Shown: piece by piece, positions 48,359 to 57,338 of the stretch
Layout of the letters: every line of letters starts with the position of its first letter
How positions within the stretch are numbered: position 1 is the first letter of the stretch
Origin: Thalassobaculum_A sp040219615
GTDB lineage: Bacteria > Pseudomonadota > Alphaproteobacteria > Thalassobaculales > Thalassobaculaceae
NCBI RefSeq assembly: GCF_040219615.1
Contig: NZ_JAVJSE010000029.1
Location: 248,001 to 312,000 of the forward strand
DNA: 64,000 nt
Direction: 5' to 3'
Program-made: the position numbers and the translations under genes
Notes under the pieces: generated by a model
What the model was told of the DNA's origin: nothing
Databases searched by the model: none
What the model saw: the letters and a program-made list of their open reading frames with translations, nothing else

Positions 48359-49473
48359 CGCCCGCCGGCCCCGGCGGCGAAGCAGGTGGCCTGGTCCGGC
48401 GACCATGTCAGCCGGACTGCCTCGCCCGGCCGGAGGTCGTCGACGCCGCCGGTCAGGGTCACGTCGGCCTCGATCAGATCGGCCCGGTCGGAGCGCACCA
48501 GCACGCGGCTGTTTGCGCCGTTGAACAGCAGGCTGTCGACCACCCCGGACAGGGTGTTCCCGCCGCTGTCCTCGGCGCCGCCGGCGCGCTCGGCCCGCAC
48601 GAACTCCGGCCGCACGAACACCTCGACCGGGTCGCCGGTCCGCAGGCTCTGGCCGGCCCCGGCAGAGCCGGTCGCGGTCAGCCCGGCCTCGGTCTCGACC
48701 CGGACATAGCCGGCGTCGACGCCGACCACCCGGCCGGTCCAGCGGTTGGCGTCGCCGACGAAGCCGGCGACGAAGGCGCTGGCCGGCCGGTGGTAGAGCT
48801 GCTGCGGGGTGCCGATCTGCTCGAAGCGCCCCTGGTTCATGACCGCCACATGGTCGGACATGACCAGCGCTTCCGACTGGTCGTGGGTGATGTAGACGAA
48901 GGTGGTGTTGAACTGGTGCTGCAGCAACTTCAGCTCGATCTTCATGGCCTCGCGCAGCTTCAGGTCGAGCGCGCCGAGCGGTTCGTCGAGCAGCAGGACG
49001 TCGGGATCCAGCACCATGCAGCGGGCGATCGCGATACGCTGCTTCTGGCCGCCGGAGAGCTGGTGGATCTCGCGCTCGCCGACGTCCGGCAGCGCGATCC
49101 GCTCCAGCACGTCGGTCACCTTGCGCCGGATCTCGGCCTTGCCGACGCCGTTGCAGCGCAGGCCGTAGGCGATGTTCTCGTAGACGTTCATCATCGGGAA
49201 CAGCGCCAGGTGCTGGAACACCATCTTCACGTTGCGCCTGTTCGGGGGCATGTCGACCACCGACCTGCCCTTGATCCGGATGTCGCCCGACGACGGGTCC
49301 TCGAAGCCGGCGATCATCCGCATCAGCGTGGTCTTGCCGCAGCCGGACGGGCCGAGGATCGAGAAGAACGAGCCGCTCGGGATCTCGAACGACACGTCGT
49401 CGACCGCGCGCACCGGGCCGAAGCGCTTGGAGACGTTGCGGCACTCGAGGTCGTAGTCGGAAGTCATGGTCAT
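48355..49473 (-). CDS. ABC transporter ATPase (PotA-like)
   Basis: This 372-residue protein has Walker A GPSGCGKTT, signature LSGGQKQRIAIARC, Walker B VLLLDEPLGALD and a switch His (VYITHDQSEAL). A C-terminal TOBE domain lies at about 285-370, as in PotA/UgpC-type ATPases. An ATG six bases further in would also serve. A double-hairpin element separates it from the binding-protein gene upstream, a place where differential expression of binding protein and transporter is common. Confidence 0.92.
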   Translation of the reverse strand: MTMTSDYDLECRNVSKRFGPVRAVDDVSFEIPSGSFFSILGPSGCGKTTLMRMIAGFEDPSSGDIRIKGRSVVDMPPNRRNVKMVFQHLALFPMMNVYENIAYGLRCNGVGKAEIRRKVTDVLERIALPDVGEREIHQLSGGQKQRIAIARCMVLDPDVLLLDEPLGALDLKLREAMKIELKLLQHQFNTTFVYITHDQSEALVMSDHVAVMNQGRFEQIGTPQQLYHRPASAFVAGFVGDANRWTGRVVGVDAGYVRVETEAGLTATGSAGAGQSLRTGDPVEVFVRPEFVRAERAGGAEDSGGNTLSGVVDSLLFNGANSRVLVRSDRADLIEADVTLTGGVDDLRPGEAVRLTWSPDQATCFAAGAGGR

Positions 49474-49488
49474 GCTGTCGCGGTTCCC

Positions 49489-49630
49489 GCCCGTCGCTTC
49501 GTAGGTCCCGGCTCACCGCGGCCTTGCCGCTGCGGCCGGGATGGCGACGATATAGCTCTTCTTGCCGTCATCCCGGGCAACCCTCGATCCGGTCGACGGG
49601 CGACCCGGGACCCACCCGCCGCCCCGGCGT
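49489..49630 (+). repeat. Intergenic double-hairpin element, copy 5
   Basis: Begins GCCCGTCGCTTCGTAGGTCC and ends ACCCACCCGCCGCCCCGG. The inner arms are formed by GCCGGGATGGC and GCCGTCATCCCGGGC-type sequence, less perfectly paired than copy 3. It lies between the importer's binding protein and its ATPase. It keeps the same plus-strand orientation as the other copies although the genes here run leftward. Confidence 0.82.
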
Positions 49631-49659
49631 CAGACCGGAGCAGCGGGCTCACCCTTCGA

Positions 49660-50736
49660 TCAGCCGCCGGTCGCGGCCTTGATCTTCTCGAGCGCCTTGC
49701 CTTCCATGTCCTCGACCCCCGGGGGGATGTTCGCGAAGAACTGCAGGTTGGCGATGTCGGCGTCGGAGAAGGCCGCGTTCACGGCCGCCTTCTTGTCGTC
49801 CGGCAGCAGGTCCTTGCCGCCCTTCACCGCGGCGGTGCCGCCGGTGCTGTTCGACATGATCTTCACGTTCTCAGGCAGCATGACGAAGTTGATCCACTTG
49901 TAGGCGGCTTCGTCGGCCTCGCCCTTGCGGGGCATGGTGAAGGTGTCGATCCAGGCGAGCGCGCCGGTCTTCGGCGGCACGAACACGATGTTCGGGTTCT
50001 GCTTGTAGAGCTTGTAGGCGGTGGAATCCCACGTCTCGGAGGCGACCACCTCGCCCGACAGCATCAGCGCCGACAGGTCGTCGCCGCCCTTCCAGTAGGC
50101 CTTCACGTTGTCCTTGCAGGCGATCAGCTTGTCGACGACCTTGTCCAGGATGCCCTGGTACTTCTTGAGGTCGGCGTAGGCCGCGAACGGATTCTCGCCC
50201 ATCGAGAAGGCGGTCCCGAGCAGGATCGTGCGCTTCAGGCGCATCGACGTCTTGCCCTTGTACTTGGGATCGCAGAGGTCGCCCCAGCCAGCGATCTCCG
50301 GCGCCTTGGACTTGTCGGCCATCAGGCCGGAGGTGCCCCACTGGTGCGGCACCGAGTAGACCTTGCCGTCGATCGTGGTGTTGGCCTTCACGCCGTCCAG
50401 CAGCTTCGGCTCGAACACCGAGGTGTCGATTTTCGAAAGGTCCAGCGGCTTGTAGATGTTGTACTCGAGCTGCGCCGCGTAGATGCGGTCATGGCTCGGC
50501 TGCGCGAGGTCGAAACCGGCACCGCCGGTGGCCCGCAGCTTGGCGATCATCTCCTCGTTGTTCGACAGCGTCACCTCGACCTTGATGTCGGGATACTTGG
50601 CCTCGAACTTCTGGATGATCTCCTCGGGCGCATAGCCGCCCCAGGTCAGCAGTCGCAGCGTCTCGGCTTGCGCCGTCGCGGCTGCGGTCAGCATGGTGGC
50701 GGCCAACAGTGCCGCCGAGAATGTCCCCGTTCTCAT
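49660..50736 (-). CDS. Periplasmic binding protein of PotD/PotF family
   Basis: This 358-residue protein has a signal peptide (about 1-24, LLAATMLTAAATAQAE). The start LRLLTWGGYAPEEIIQKFEAKY and PSHDRIYAAQ are typical of the polyamine/opine binding-protein family. It is the first gene of the leftward importer operon. The 121-base gap before it contains a 24-base inverted repeat and half-sites matching the MocR operator, suggesting direct control by the next gene upstream. Ligand unproven. Confidence 0.9.
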   Translation of the reverse strand: MRTGTFSAALLAATMLTAAATAQAETLRLLTWGGYAPEEIIQKFEAKYPDIKVEVTLSNNEEMIAKLRATGGAGFDLAQPSHDRIYAAQLEYNIYKPLDLSKIDTSVFEPKLLDGVKANTTIDGKVYSVPHQWGTSGLMADKSKAPEIAGWGDLCDPKYKGKTSMRLKRTILLGTAFSMGENPFAAYADLKKYQGILDKVVDKLIACKDNVKAYWKGGDDLSALMLSGEVVASETWDSTAYKLYKQNPNIVFVPPKTGALAWIDTFTMPRKGEADEAAYKWINFVMLPENVKIMSNSTGGTAAVKGGKDLLPDDKKAAVNAAFSDADIANLQFFANIPPGVEDMEGKALEKIKAATGG

Positions 50737-50811
50737 TTTTTGTGCCTCCCGGTTCTGACCGGGCGTCCGGGCCGACGCACCGGCAATTCGACTTCGAAAC
50801 CTTAGGTGATC

Positions 50812-50857
50812 ATTGGACTGTAAAATATATCCATTACAGTTTTGCGATCAGACCAAT
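50812..50857 (-). promoter_or_regulatory. Candidate regulator sites and promoter before the PotD-like gene
   Basis: ATTGGACT (50812-50819) is the reverse complement of the AGTCCAAT half of the palindrome at 52395. AGACCAAT (50850-50857) is the same half-site with one mismatch. Between them, ACTGTAA (50817-50823) and TTACAGT (50834-50840) form a perfect inverted repeat around an A/T-rich centre. TATATT on the minus strand may be the -10. The layout suggests MocR control of the importer. Confidence 0.5.
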
Positions 50858-52339
50858 TCACGCCATCAGCTCGGACAATGTCTCGAGGGCCAGCACGCCC
50901 CGGCGGATCTCGTCGGGGTTCACGCCGCCGAATCCCAGGACCAGCCCTTTCCGCCCGATCGGCGCGGCGCAATACCGCGACAGCCCGGCGACGACGACGC
51001 CGCACGCCCGCGCCCCGGCGACGATAGCATCCTCGTCGGCGTCGTCGGCCAGGAAACCGACCGTGTGAAAGCCGCCGGAGGTCGGCCGGACCTCGATCGC
51101 CGGCGCCAGCGAGGCCGCCGCTTCGATCAGCGCGTCGTGCCGGGCCTTGTAGGCCCGCCGCATCAGCCGGATATGGGTCGAGAACAGCCCCTCGTTCATG
51201 AAGTCGGCGACCACCGCCTGGGTCACCGTCGGCACGCCGCTGAGCCAGGAGGCGCTGACCTCCGCGAAGGCCCGGACCAGGCCGCGCGGCACCAGGATGA
51301 AGCCGAGCCGCAGCGACGGGAAAAGCGTCTTGGAGAAGGTCCCGACATAGACCACGCGCTCCTGGGTATCGATGCTCTTGAGCGGCGGCTGCGGCTGGCT
51401 GCCGTAGTAGAACTCGCCGTCGTAGTCGTCCTCGACGATCAGGGCGTCGGCGTCCTCCGCCGCGCGCAGCAGGGCGAGCCGGCGGGTCAGGCTCATGACG
51501 TGGCCGAGCGGCTGCTGGTGCGACGGCGTGGCGAAGGCGATCCGGAAATGCGGCGCCTTGCGCAGGCCGTCGGCCACGCTGAGCCCCTCGTCGTCGACCT
51601 CGACCGGCACGATGCTGGCACCGCTGGCGACGAAGGCGTTGCGCGCGCCGATCGCACCGGGGTTCTCGAACCACACCGGGTCGCCGGGATTGAGCAGCAG
51701 GGTGCTGATCAGGAAGAACGCCTGCTGGGCCCCGGCGACGATGAACACCTGCTCGGGGTCGCATTTGATGCCGCGGGCTGCGTTCAGATGCGTGGCGATC
51801 GCCTCGCGCAGGCCCTGGTAGCCCGACGGGTGGCCGTAGCCCATGACCTGCTCGCGGCCGGACCGCCAGTGACGCGCCGCCAGCCGCGCCCAGTGCGCCA
51901 TCGGGAACAGGTCGAGGGCCGGCAGCGCGGTGATGAAGGCCTGCGACCGGTGCGGCAGCCAGGCGCGCGGCGCGAACAGCCGCTGGGCGTGGGTGGCGGC
52001 GTGCGACAGCCGCGGCGAGGCCGGCGGGGCCGAGACCGGTAGCGACACAGGTCGGACCGGGCGACGTCCCGACAGGGCCCGGCTGACATAGGTGCCGTCG
52101 CCGACCCGCGCCTCCAGCAGGCCGTCGGCCGTCAGTCGCTCCAGGGCGTCGATCACAGTGGTCCGCGAGACCCCGATCTCCTTCGCCAGGGTCCGGCTGG
52201 CCGGCAACCGGTCGCCCGGCGTCACGCCGCCGGACAGCAGGATCTCCTTCAGCCCCATGTAGAGCTGGATGCTGATCTTGCGGTCGGCCGCGCGGTCGAT
52301 CCGCAGCGACGACAGCAGGGCGCCCGCGTTGGTCTTCAT
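50858..52339 (-). CDS. MocR/PdxR-family regulator (GntR helix fused to aminotransferase fold)
   Basis: This 493-residue protein has a GntR winged helix (about residues 12-80: ISIQLYMGLKEILLSGGVTPGD, VSRTTVIDALERLTADG). A PLP type-I aminotransferase-like domain (about 115-490) follows, with VIVEDDYDGEF-type sequence (ALIVEDDYDGEFYYGS). The PLP-lysine region is YVGTFSKTLFPSLRLGF. MocR proteins sense PLP adducts with amino compounds. The start MKTNAGALLSSLRID lies just inside the divergent promoter region. It probably controls the leftward importer and the rightward enolase-superfamily gene. Confidence 0.92.
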   Translation of the reverse strand: MKTNAGALLSSLRIDRAADRKISIQLYMGLKEILLSGGVTPGDRLPASRTLAKEIGVSRTTVIDALERLTADGLLEARVGDGTYVSRALSGRRPVRPVSLPVSAPPASPRLSHAATHAQRLFAPRAWLPHRSQAFITALPALDLFPMAHWARLAARHWRSGREQVMGYGHPSGYQGLREAIATHLNAARGIKCDPEQVFIVAGAQQAFFLISTLLLNPGDPVWFENPGAIGARNAFVASGASIVPVEVDDEGLSVADGLRKAPHFRIAFATPSHQQPLGHVMSLTRRLALLRAAEDADALIVEDDYDGEFYYGSQPQPPLKSIDTQERVVYVGTFSKTLFPSLRLGFILVPRGLVRAFAEVSASWLSGVPTVTQAVVADFMNEGLFSTHIRLMRRAYKARHDALIEAAASLAPAIEVRPTSGGFHTVGFLADDADEDAIVAGARACGVVVAGLSRYCAAPIGRKGLVLGFGGVNPDEIRRGVLALETLSELMA

Positions 52340-52394
52340 TCCGAACGCTCCATCGGATTGGCCTACAGGACGAACGACAATGGACCTTAAATCA

Positions 52395-52409
52395 AGTCCA
52401 ATTCGGACT
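52395..52409. promoter_or_regulatory. Palindromic operator, divergent MocR / enolase-superfamily promoter
   Basis: AGTCC-AATTC-GGACT (52395-52409), a perfect 5-base inverted repeat around 5 bases, in the 115-base divergent gap. The AGTCCAAT part recurs before the PotD-like gene, so this is the probable MocR site. Confidence 0.55.
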
Positions 52410-52454
52410 ATCGTTGCAGTCGAAGATCCCCCTTCCGACACCGCCGGAACAGCC

Positions 52455-53561
52455 ATGGACATCGCCAGCATCGAGACCTTCACGGACCGGTATGTCTGCT
52501 TCGTCCGGGTCCGGACCGCCGACGGGCGGGAAGGCTGGGGACAGACCGCACCGTACAACGCGGACATCACCGCACAGGTGCTGCACCGCCAGGTCGCCCC
52601 CTTCGCACTCGGCCGCGACGCCGCCGACATGGACTTCCTGGTCGATACCGTCCCCGAGCGCGAGCACAAGTTCCCCGGCTCCTACCTGCGGCGCGCGATC
52701 GGCGGCGTGGAGACCGCGCTGTGGGACCTGCGCGGCAAGGCCGAGGGCAAGCCGGTCTGCGCGCTGATCGGCGGCACGCCGGGCCGGCTGCGGGCCTATG
52801 CGTCGTCCATGAAGCGCGACATCACGCCGGCCGACGAGGCGACCCGCCTGAAGCGCCTGCGCGACGACCACGGCTTCGACGCCTTCAAGTTCCGGATCGG
52901 CGCCGAGTGCGGCCACGACATCGACGAGTGGCCGGGCCGGACCGAGGAGATCGTCCCGACCATGCGGCGCGCACTCGGCGACGGCGTCGCCCTGCTGGTC
53001 GACGCCAACTCCGGGTTCTCGCCGGGCCGCGCCATCGAGGTCGGCCGGATGCTGCAGGACAACGGCGTCTCGCATTTCGAGGAGCCCTGCCCGTACTGGG
53101 AGTACGAGCAGACCAGGCAGGTCGCCGACGCGCTCGACATCGACGTCACCGGCGGCGAGCAGGACTGCATGCCGGTCGACTGGCGCCGGATGATCGACGG
53201 CCGCGTGGTCGACATCGTCCAGCCGGACGTCTGCTACATCGGCGGGCTGACCAGCACCCTGCGGGTCGCCGCCCTGGCCGCGGCGGCCGGCATCCCCTGC
53301 ACGCCGCACAGCGCGAACCTGTCGATGGTCACGATCTTCACCATGCACCTGCTGCGGGCAATCCCCAACGCCGGGAAGTATCTCGAGTTCTCGATCGAGG
53401 GCCCGGACTACTACCCGTGGCAGGAGGGCCTGTTTGTCGATTCTCCCTACACGGTCACCGACGGCCATGTGACCGTCACCGACCGGCCCGGCTGGGGCGT
53501 CGAGGTCAGCCCCGACTGGCTCGCGCGCTCGACCTACCAGGCGAGCACGCCGGTCGGCTGA
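52455..53561 (+). CDS. Mandelate racemase/muconate lactonising enzyme-family protein (enolase superfamily)
   Basis: This 368-residue protein has the N-terminal capping domain and an (alpha/beta) barrel. Likely catalytic and metal residues are K145-x-R147 (DAFKFRIGAE), D183 (LVDANSGF), E209 (HFEEPCPYW), E235 (VTGGEQD), the D258/H285 dyad (VQPDVCYIGG, PCTPHSANLS) and E311. The His-Asp dyad places it in the mandelate-racemase-like group, which does racemisation, epimerisation or acid-sugar dehydration. The ATG giving MDIASIETFTDRYV is chosen; an upstream ATG at 52380 would run through the operator. It is divergent from MocR, its probable regulator. Confidence 0.88.
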   Translation: MDIASIETFTDRYVCFVRVRTADGREGWGQTAPYNADITAQVLHRQVAPFALGRDAADMDFLVDTVPEREHKFPGSYLRRAIGGVETALWDLRGKAEGKPVCALIGGTPGRLRAYASSMKRDITPADEATRLKRLRDDHGFDAFKFRIGAECGHDIDEWPGRTEEIVPTMRRALGDGVALLVDANSGFSPGRAIEVGRMLQDNGVSHFEEPCPYWEYEQTRQVADALDIDVTGGEQDCMPVDWRRMIDGRVVDIVQPDVCYIGGLTSTLRVAALAAAAGIPCTPHSANLSMVTIFTMHLLRAIPNAGKYLEFSIEGPDYYPWQEGLFVDSPYTVTDGHVTVTDRPGWGVEVSPDWLARSTYQASTPVG

Positions 53562-53652
53562 GGCCCTCCCCGGGAGCCGGCTTGCGGGACCGGTTGCGGT
53601 CGTCAAGGACGCTGCCGCACAATAATCCCGTCCAGCCACCCCGGAGCCCGAC

Positions 53653-54858
53653 ATGACCGACCTGCTGCTGACCGGCGTCCGTGCCTGGGGCTTTGGCCCT
53701 GCCCCGACCGACATCGCCGTGTCGGCGGGACGGATCGCGGCGATCGGCGCCGACCTGCCGCGCGACGGCGCCGAGGTGGTCGACGGGACCGGATGCCTCG
53801 CGCTGCCAGGGCTGGTCGACGCCCATGCCCATATCGACAAGACCCTGTGGGGCACGCCCTGGCACCCGCACCAGGCCGGCCCGACCCTGATCGACAAGAT
53901 CGACAACGAGCGGCGGGTCCTGAACACCCTCGGCCTGTCGGCGGAGGTTCAGAGCGCCCGGCTGCTGCGGCACATGGTGGCGCGCGGCACCACCCATGTG
54001 CGCACCCATGTCGACATCGGCCCGGACGTCGGCCTGAGCCATTTCCACGGCATCCAGGCGATGCGCGAGGCGCATCGCGAGTGGATCGACGTCGAGGTGG
54101 TCGCCTTCCCGCAGACCGGCGTGATGATCCGGCCGGGCACCCTGGATCTGCTGGAGCAGGCGGTGCGCGAAGGCGCCGAGGTGGTCGGCGGCCTGGACCC
54201 GGTCGGGGTCGACCGCGACCCGAAGGGCCAGCTCGACGGGATCTTCGCGATCGCCGACCGCCACGGCTGCGGGGTCGACATCCACCTGCACGACCGCGGC
54301 GATCTCGGTGCGGTGACCATCGACATGATCGTCGAGCGGACCCGGGCGCTCGGGCTGAAGGGCAAGGTGGCGATCAGCCATGCCTTCTGCCTCGGGATGC
54401 TCGACCGGCCGCGGCTCGACGGGCTGCTCGACGATCTCGTGGAACTCGACATCGCAGTCATGACCCACGCGCCGTCCGGGCCGACCCCGTTCCCGCCGAT
54501 CCGGCTGCTGCACGACCGCGGCGTGCGGCTGTTCTCGGGCTCGGACGGGGTGCGCGACACCTGGGGGCCGCTGAACACCGGCGACATGCTGGAGCGGGCG
54601 TTCCTGCTGGCCTACCGGTCCGGCTTCCGCCACGACCCGGACATCGAGATCGCGCTCCGCATGGCGACCTATGGCGGCGCGCAGGTCATGGGCGCCGCCG
54701 GCTACGGGCTGGCGGTCGGCGCCGCCGCCGACCTGGTGCTGGTCGAGGCCGAGACCGCCGCCGAGGCGGTCGCCTTCCACCCGGTCCGCCGGCTGGTGCT
54801 GAAGCGCGGCCGCGTGGCGGCCCGCGACGGCCGCGCGACGATGCCGGCGGCCGCGTAG
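53653..54858 (+). CDS. Amidohydrolase, cytosine deaminase-like
   Basis: This 401-residue metal-dependent hydrolase has the first metal motif HAHID (GLVDAHAHIDKTLWG), then VDIHLHDRG and ISHAFCLGM. The late metal Asp is in LFSGSDGVRDTWGPL. A C-terminal strand closes the composite barrel (GAAADLVLVEAETAAEAV). It resembles cytosine/isoguanine/N-substituted-amide deaminases (CodA group), but substrates in this group vary widely. It follows the enolase-superfamily gene by 91 bases and may act on the same compound. Confidence 0.87.
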   Translation: MTDLLLTGVRAWGFGPAPTDIAVSAGRIAAIGADLPRDGAEVVDGTGCLALPGLVDAHAHIDKTLWGTPWHPHQAGPTLIDKIDNERRVLNTLGLSAEVQSARLLRHMVARGTTHVRTHVDIGPDVGLSHFHGIQAMREAHREWIDVEVVAFPQTGVMIRPGTLDLLEQAVREGAEVVGGLDPVGVDRDPKGQLDGIFAIADRHGCGVDIHLHDRGDLGAVTIDMIVERTRALGLKGKVAISHAFCLGMLDRPRLDGLLDDLVELDIAVMTHAPSGPTPFPPIRLLHDRGVRLFSGSDGVRDTWGPLNTGDMLERAFLLAYRSGFRHDPDIEIALRMATYGGAQVMGAAGYGLAVGAAADLVLVEAETAAEAVAFHPVRRLVLKRGRVAARDGRATMPAAA

Positions 54859-54944
54859 CACGGCGCGACCCGAGGGCCGGCAATTGTCACGACGGTGCGG
54901 ATCGTTGTAACGGTTTCGCCGGTTCGCTTCCGAGGAGACGCGGC

Positions 54945-55337
54945 ATGGAGCGATTTACCGGCGGCTGCCTGTGCGGCGACGTCCGATTTGTGGCGACGGG
55001 GCGCCCGTACCGGGTCGGCCTCTGCCACTGTCTCGACTGCCGCAAGCATCACGGCGCGCTGTTTCACGCCTCCGCGATTTTCCCCCGGGATGCGGTGACC
55101 GTCGAGGGCGAGCCCCGCGACTATGCCGGTCGGTTCTTCTGCCCGCGCTGCGGCTCGTCTGTGTTCTCCCGCAGCGCCGACGAGATCGAGGTCAACCTGG
55201 GGTCCCTCGACGCCCCCGACCAACTGACGCCGACCTACGAGCTGTGGACGGTTCGCCGCGAGTCCTGGCTGCCGCCGTTCCCGCTGGCGCGACGCTACGA
55301 GCGCGACCGGGAGGGCACGGGCCGCTCCGAGGAATAG
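54945..55337 (+). CDS. GFA-family (glutathione-dependent formaldehyde-activating-like) zinc protein
   Basis: This 130-residue protein has the GFA zinc-site cysteines: GGCLCGDVRF, CHCLDCRKHHG and FFCPRCGSS. The GAGGAG site before the ATG supports the start. Most members have no proven activity; the original formaldehyde role applies to few. Its stop is separated by 1 base from the convergent ABC ATPase gene. Confidence 0.88.
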   Translation: MERFTGGCLCGDVRFVATGRPYRVGLCHCLDCRKHHGALFHASAIFPRDAVTVEGEPRDYAGRFFCPRCGSSVFSRSADEIEVNLGSLDAPDQLTPTYELWTVRRESWLPPFPLARRYERDREGTGRSEE

Positions 55338-55338
55338 G

Positions 55339-56364
55339 TCAGCCGCATCCGTCCTGGGATGCCCCGGCCCGTTCGAGCGCCCGGACGTGGCATGCCACCC
55401 GGTGGCCTTCGGTGTCGTCGAGCAGCGCCGGCACGGCGCCGCGGCAGGCCTCGACCGCGATCGAGCAGCGCGGGTGGAAGGTGCAGCCGGGCGGGGGAGA
55501 GAGCGGCGACGGGATCTCGCCCGAGATCGTCTCGAACCGTACCAGCTCGTCGCTCTCCAGCACCAGCTTCGGCACGCTGCCCAGCAGGGCCCGGGTGTAG
55601 GGGTGCCGTGGATCGCGATAAATCGCGTCCGCCGTCCCCACCTCGACGATGCGGCCGAGATACATGATCGCGACCCGGTCGGAGACGTGGCGCACGACGC
55701 CCAGGTCGTGACTGATGAACAGGCAGGTGATGCCGAGGTCGCGGCGCAGTTCCAGGAACAGGTTGATGATCTGCGCCTGGATCGAGACGTCGAGCGAGGC
55801 CACCGGCTCGTCGCAGACCAGCAGGTCCGGCTGCATGGCGAGCGCGCGGGCGATGGCGACGCGCTGCCGCTGGCCGCCGGAGAACTGGTGCGGGTAGCGG
55901 CCGGCGAACTCGGGGTCGAGACCGACCCGCGACAGCCAGTCGCGCACATAGTCCGGCGCACCGGCCTTCGAGACCAGGCCGTGCGCCACCGGCCCCTCGG
56001 CCACGATGTCGCCGATCCGCATGCGCGGGTCGAGCGAGGCATACGGGTCCTGGAACACCGTCTGGACCCGGGTGGTGACCTTGCGCCCGTGCTCGATGAC
56101 CGGCTTGCCGTCGATCAGCACGGTGCCCGAGCTCGGCGCCAGGATGCCGGCGACGACCCGGCCGAGAGTCGACTTGCCGCAGCCGGACTCGCCCACCAGC
56201 CCCAGGGTCTCGCCCCTGGCGATCTGCAGGCTGACCTCGGTGACCGCCCGCACCGGCCGATCCTCGACGCGCGCGCCCAGCCGCGCGGCGATCCGGTCGC
56301 CGAGGGTCAGGCGCGGCTCGAAGCGCCGGGTGATGCTGTCGAGCGAGAGGAATGGCGCCGTCAT
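55339..56364 (-). CDS. Oligopeptide/dipeptide-type ABC transporter ATPase (DppF-like)
   Basis: This 341-residue protein has Walker A GESGCGKSTLG, signature FSGGQRQRVAIARAL, Walker B LLVCDEPVASLD and a switch His (LFISHDLGVV). The C-terminal oligopeptide-transporter extension is PPGCTFHPRCSIAVEACR, a cysteine motif that in this family can bind an iron-sulfur cluster. It starts inside the end of the DppD-like gene (ATGA) and is last in a five-gene importer operon. Confidence 0.92.
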   Translation of the reverse strand: MTAPFLSLDSITRRFEPRLTLGDRIAARLGARVEDRPVRAVTEVSLQIARGETLGLVGESGCGKSTLGRVVAGILAPSSGTVLIDGKPVIEHGRKVTTRVQTVFQDPYASLDPRMRIGDIVAEGPVAHGLVSKAGAPDYVRDWLSRVGLDPEFAGRYPHQFSGGQRQRVAIARALAMQPDLLVCDEPVASLDVSIQAQIINLFLELRRDLGITCLFISHDLGVVRHVSDRVAIMYLGRIVEVGTADAIYRDPRHPYTRALLGSVPKLVLESDELVRFETISGEIPSPLSPPPGCTFHPRCSIAVEACRGAVPALLDDTEGHRVACHVRALERAGASQDGCG

Positions 56365-57338
56365 GCCGCGCGTCCCAGCGGATGGTGGCAGCGATAGGCC
56401 CGATCCGTGCCGGGCTCGCCGCGGCGCGCCGGATCGGCTTCGCAGGCCCCGGTCGCGTGGGCGCAGCGCGGCGCGAACGGGCAGCCGGGCGGCAACGAGA
56501 GCAGCGACGGCGTCGCGCCGGGAATCTGGCGCAGCGGCCGGCCCGGCTCGGCGGTCGCGGGCAGCGAGTCCAGCAGGCCGCGGGTGTAGGGATGGCGCGG
56601 GTCGCGAAGTACGGCCGCTGTCGCCCCCTCCTCTACGATCCGCCCGGCATACATGACCAGGATGCGCTCGGCGAGGCTGGATACCGTCGCGAGGTCGTGG
56701 CTGATCCAGATCAGCGCGGTGCCGCTGTCGCGCGCCAGCTCGCGCATCTCGAACAGGATCTGCGCCTGGATCGAGACGTCGAGCGCCGTGGTCGGCTCGT
56801 CGGCGACGATCACCGCCGGGCTGTGCGCCATGGCGATGGCGATGGCGACGCGCTGGCGCATGCCACCGGAGAACTCGTGCGGGAAGGCGTCCAGTCGGGC
56901 ACGCGCGTCCGGGATCCCGACCCGGGCCAGCACCGCGGCCGACCGGTCGCGCGCCGCCCTGTCGGACACCGCGTCATGCGCCCGGATCGCCAGCGACATC
57001 TGGGTCCCGACCGACAGCACCGGGTTGAGGGTCATCATCGGGTCCTGGAACACCATCGAGATCCGCCGGCCGCGCAGCCGCCGGAGGGCCCGGGCCGGCA
57101 TGCCGACCAGTTCCTCGCCCTCCAGCCGCACCGAGCCGTCGACGATCCGGCCCGGCGGGTCGATCAGCCCGAGCAGCGAGAAGCCGGTGACCGACTTGCC
57201 CGATCCGCTTTCCCCGACCAGCCCGAGGATCTCGCCGCGGCCCAGCGTGAACGACACGCCGTCGACCGCCTTCACCACGCCGGCGCGGGTGAAGAAATGG
57301 GTGCGCAGCCCCTCGACCTCGAGCAGCGGCGCGCTCAT
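56361..57338 (-). CDS. Oligopeptide/dipeptide-type ABC transporter ATPase (DppD-like)
   Basis: This 325-residue protein has Walker A GESGSGKSVTG, signature FSGGMRQRVAIAIAM, Walker B VIVADEPTTALD and the C-terminal GCPFAPRCAHATGAC cysteine motif. Its start overlaps the DppC-like stop and its stop overlaps the DppF-like start, so the three are translationally coupled. It pairs with DppF to drive uptake. Confidence 0.92.
   Translation of the reverse strand: MSAPLLEVEGLRTHFFTRAGVVKAVDGVSFTLGRGEILGLVGESGSGKSVTGFSLLGLIDPPGRIVDGSVRLEGEELVGMPARALRRLRGRRISMVFQDPMMTLNPVLSVGTQMSLAIRAHDAVSDRAARDRSAAVLARVGIPDARARLDAFPHEFSGGMRQRVAIAIAMAHSPAVIVADEPTTALDVSIQAQILFEMRELARDSGTALIWISHDLATVSSLAERILVMYAGRIVEEGATAAVLRDPRHPYTRGLLDSLPATAEPGRPLRQIPGATPSLLSLPPGCPFAPRCAHATGACEADPARRGEPGTDRAYRCHHPLGRAA

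Noticed and set aside
52380..52454. Upstream ATG for the enolase-superfamily protein
   Set aside because: It would translate through the palindromic operator and add 25 residues without family support.
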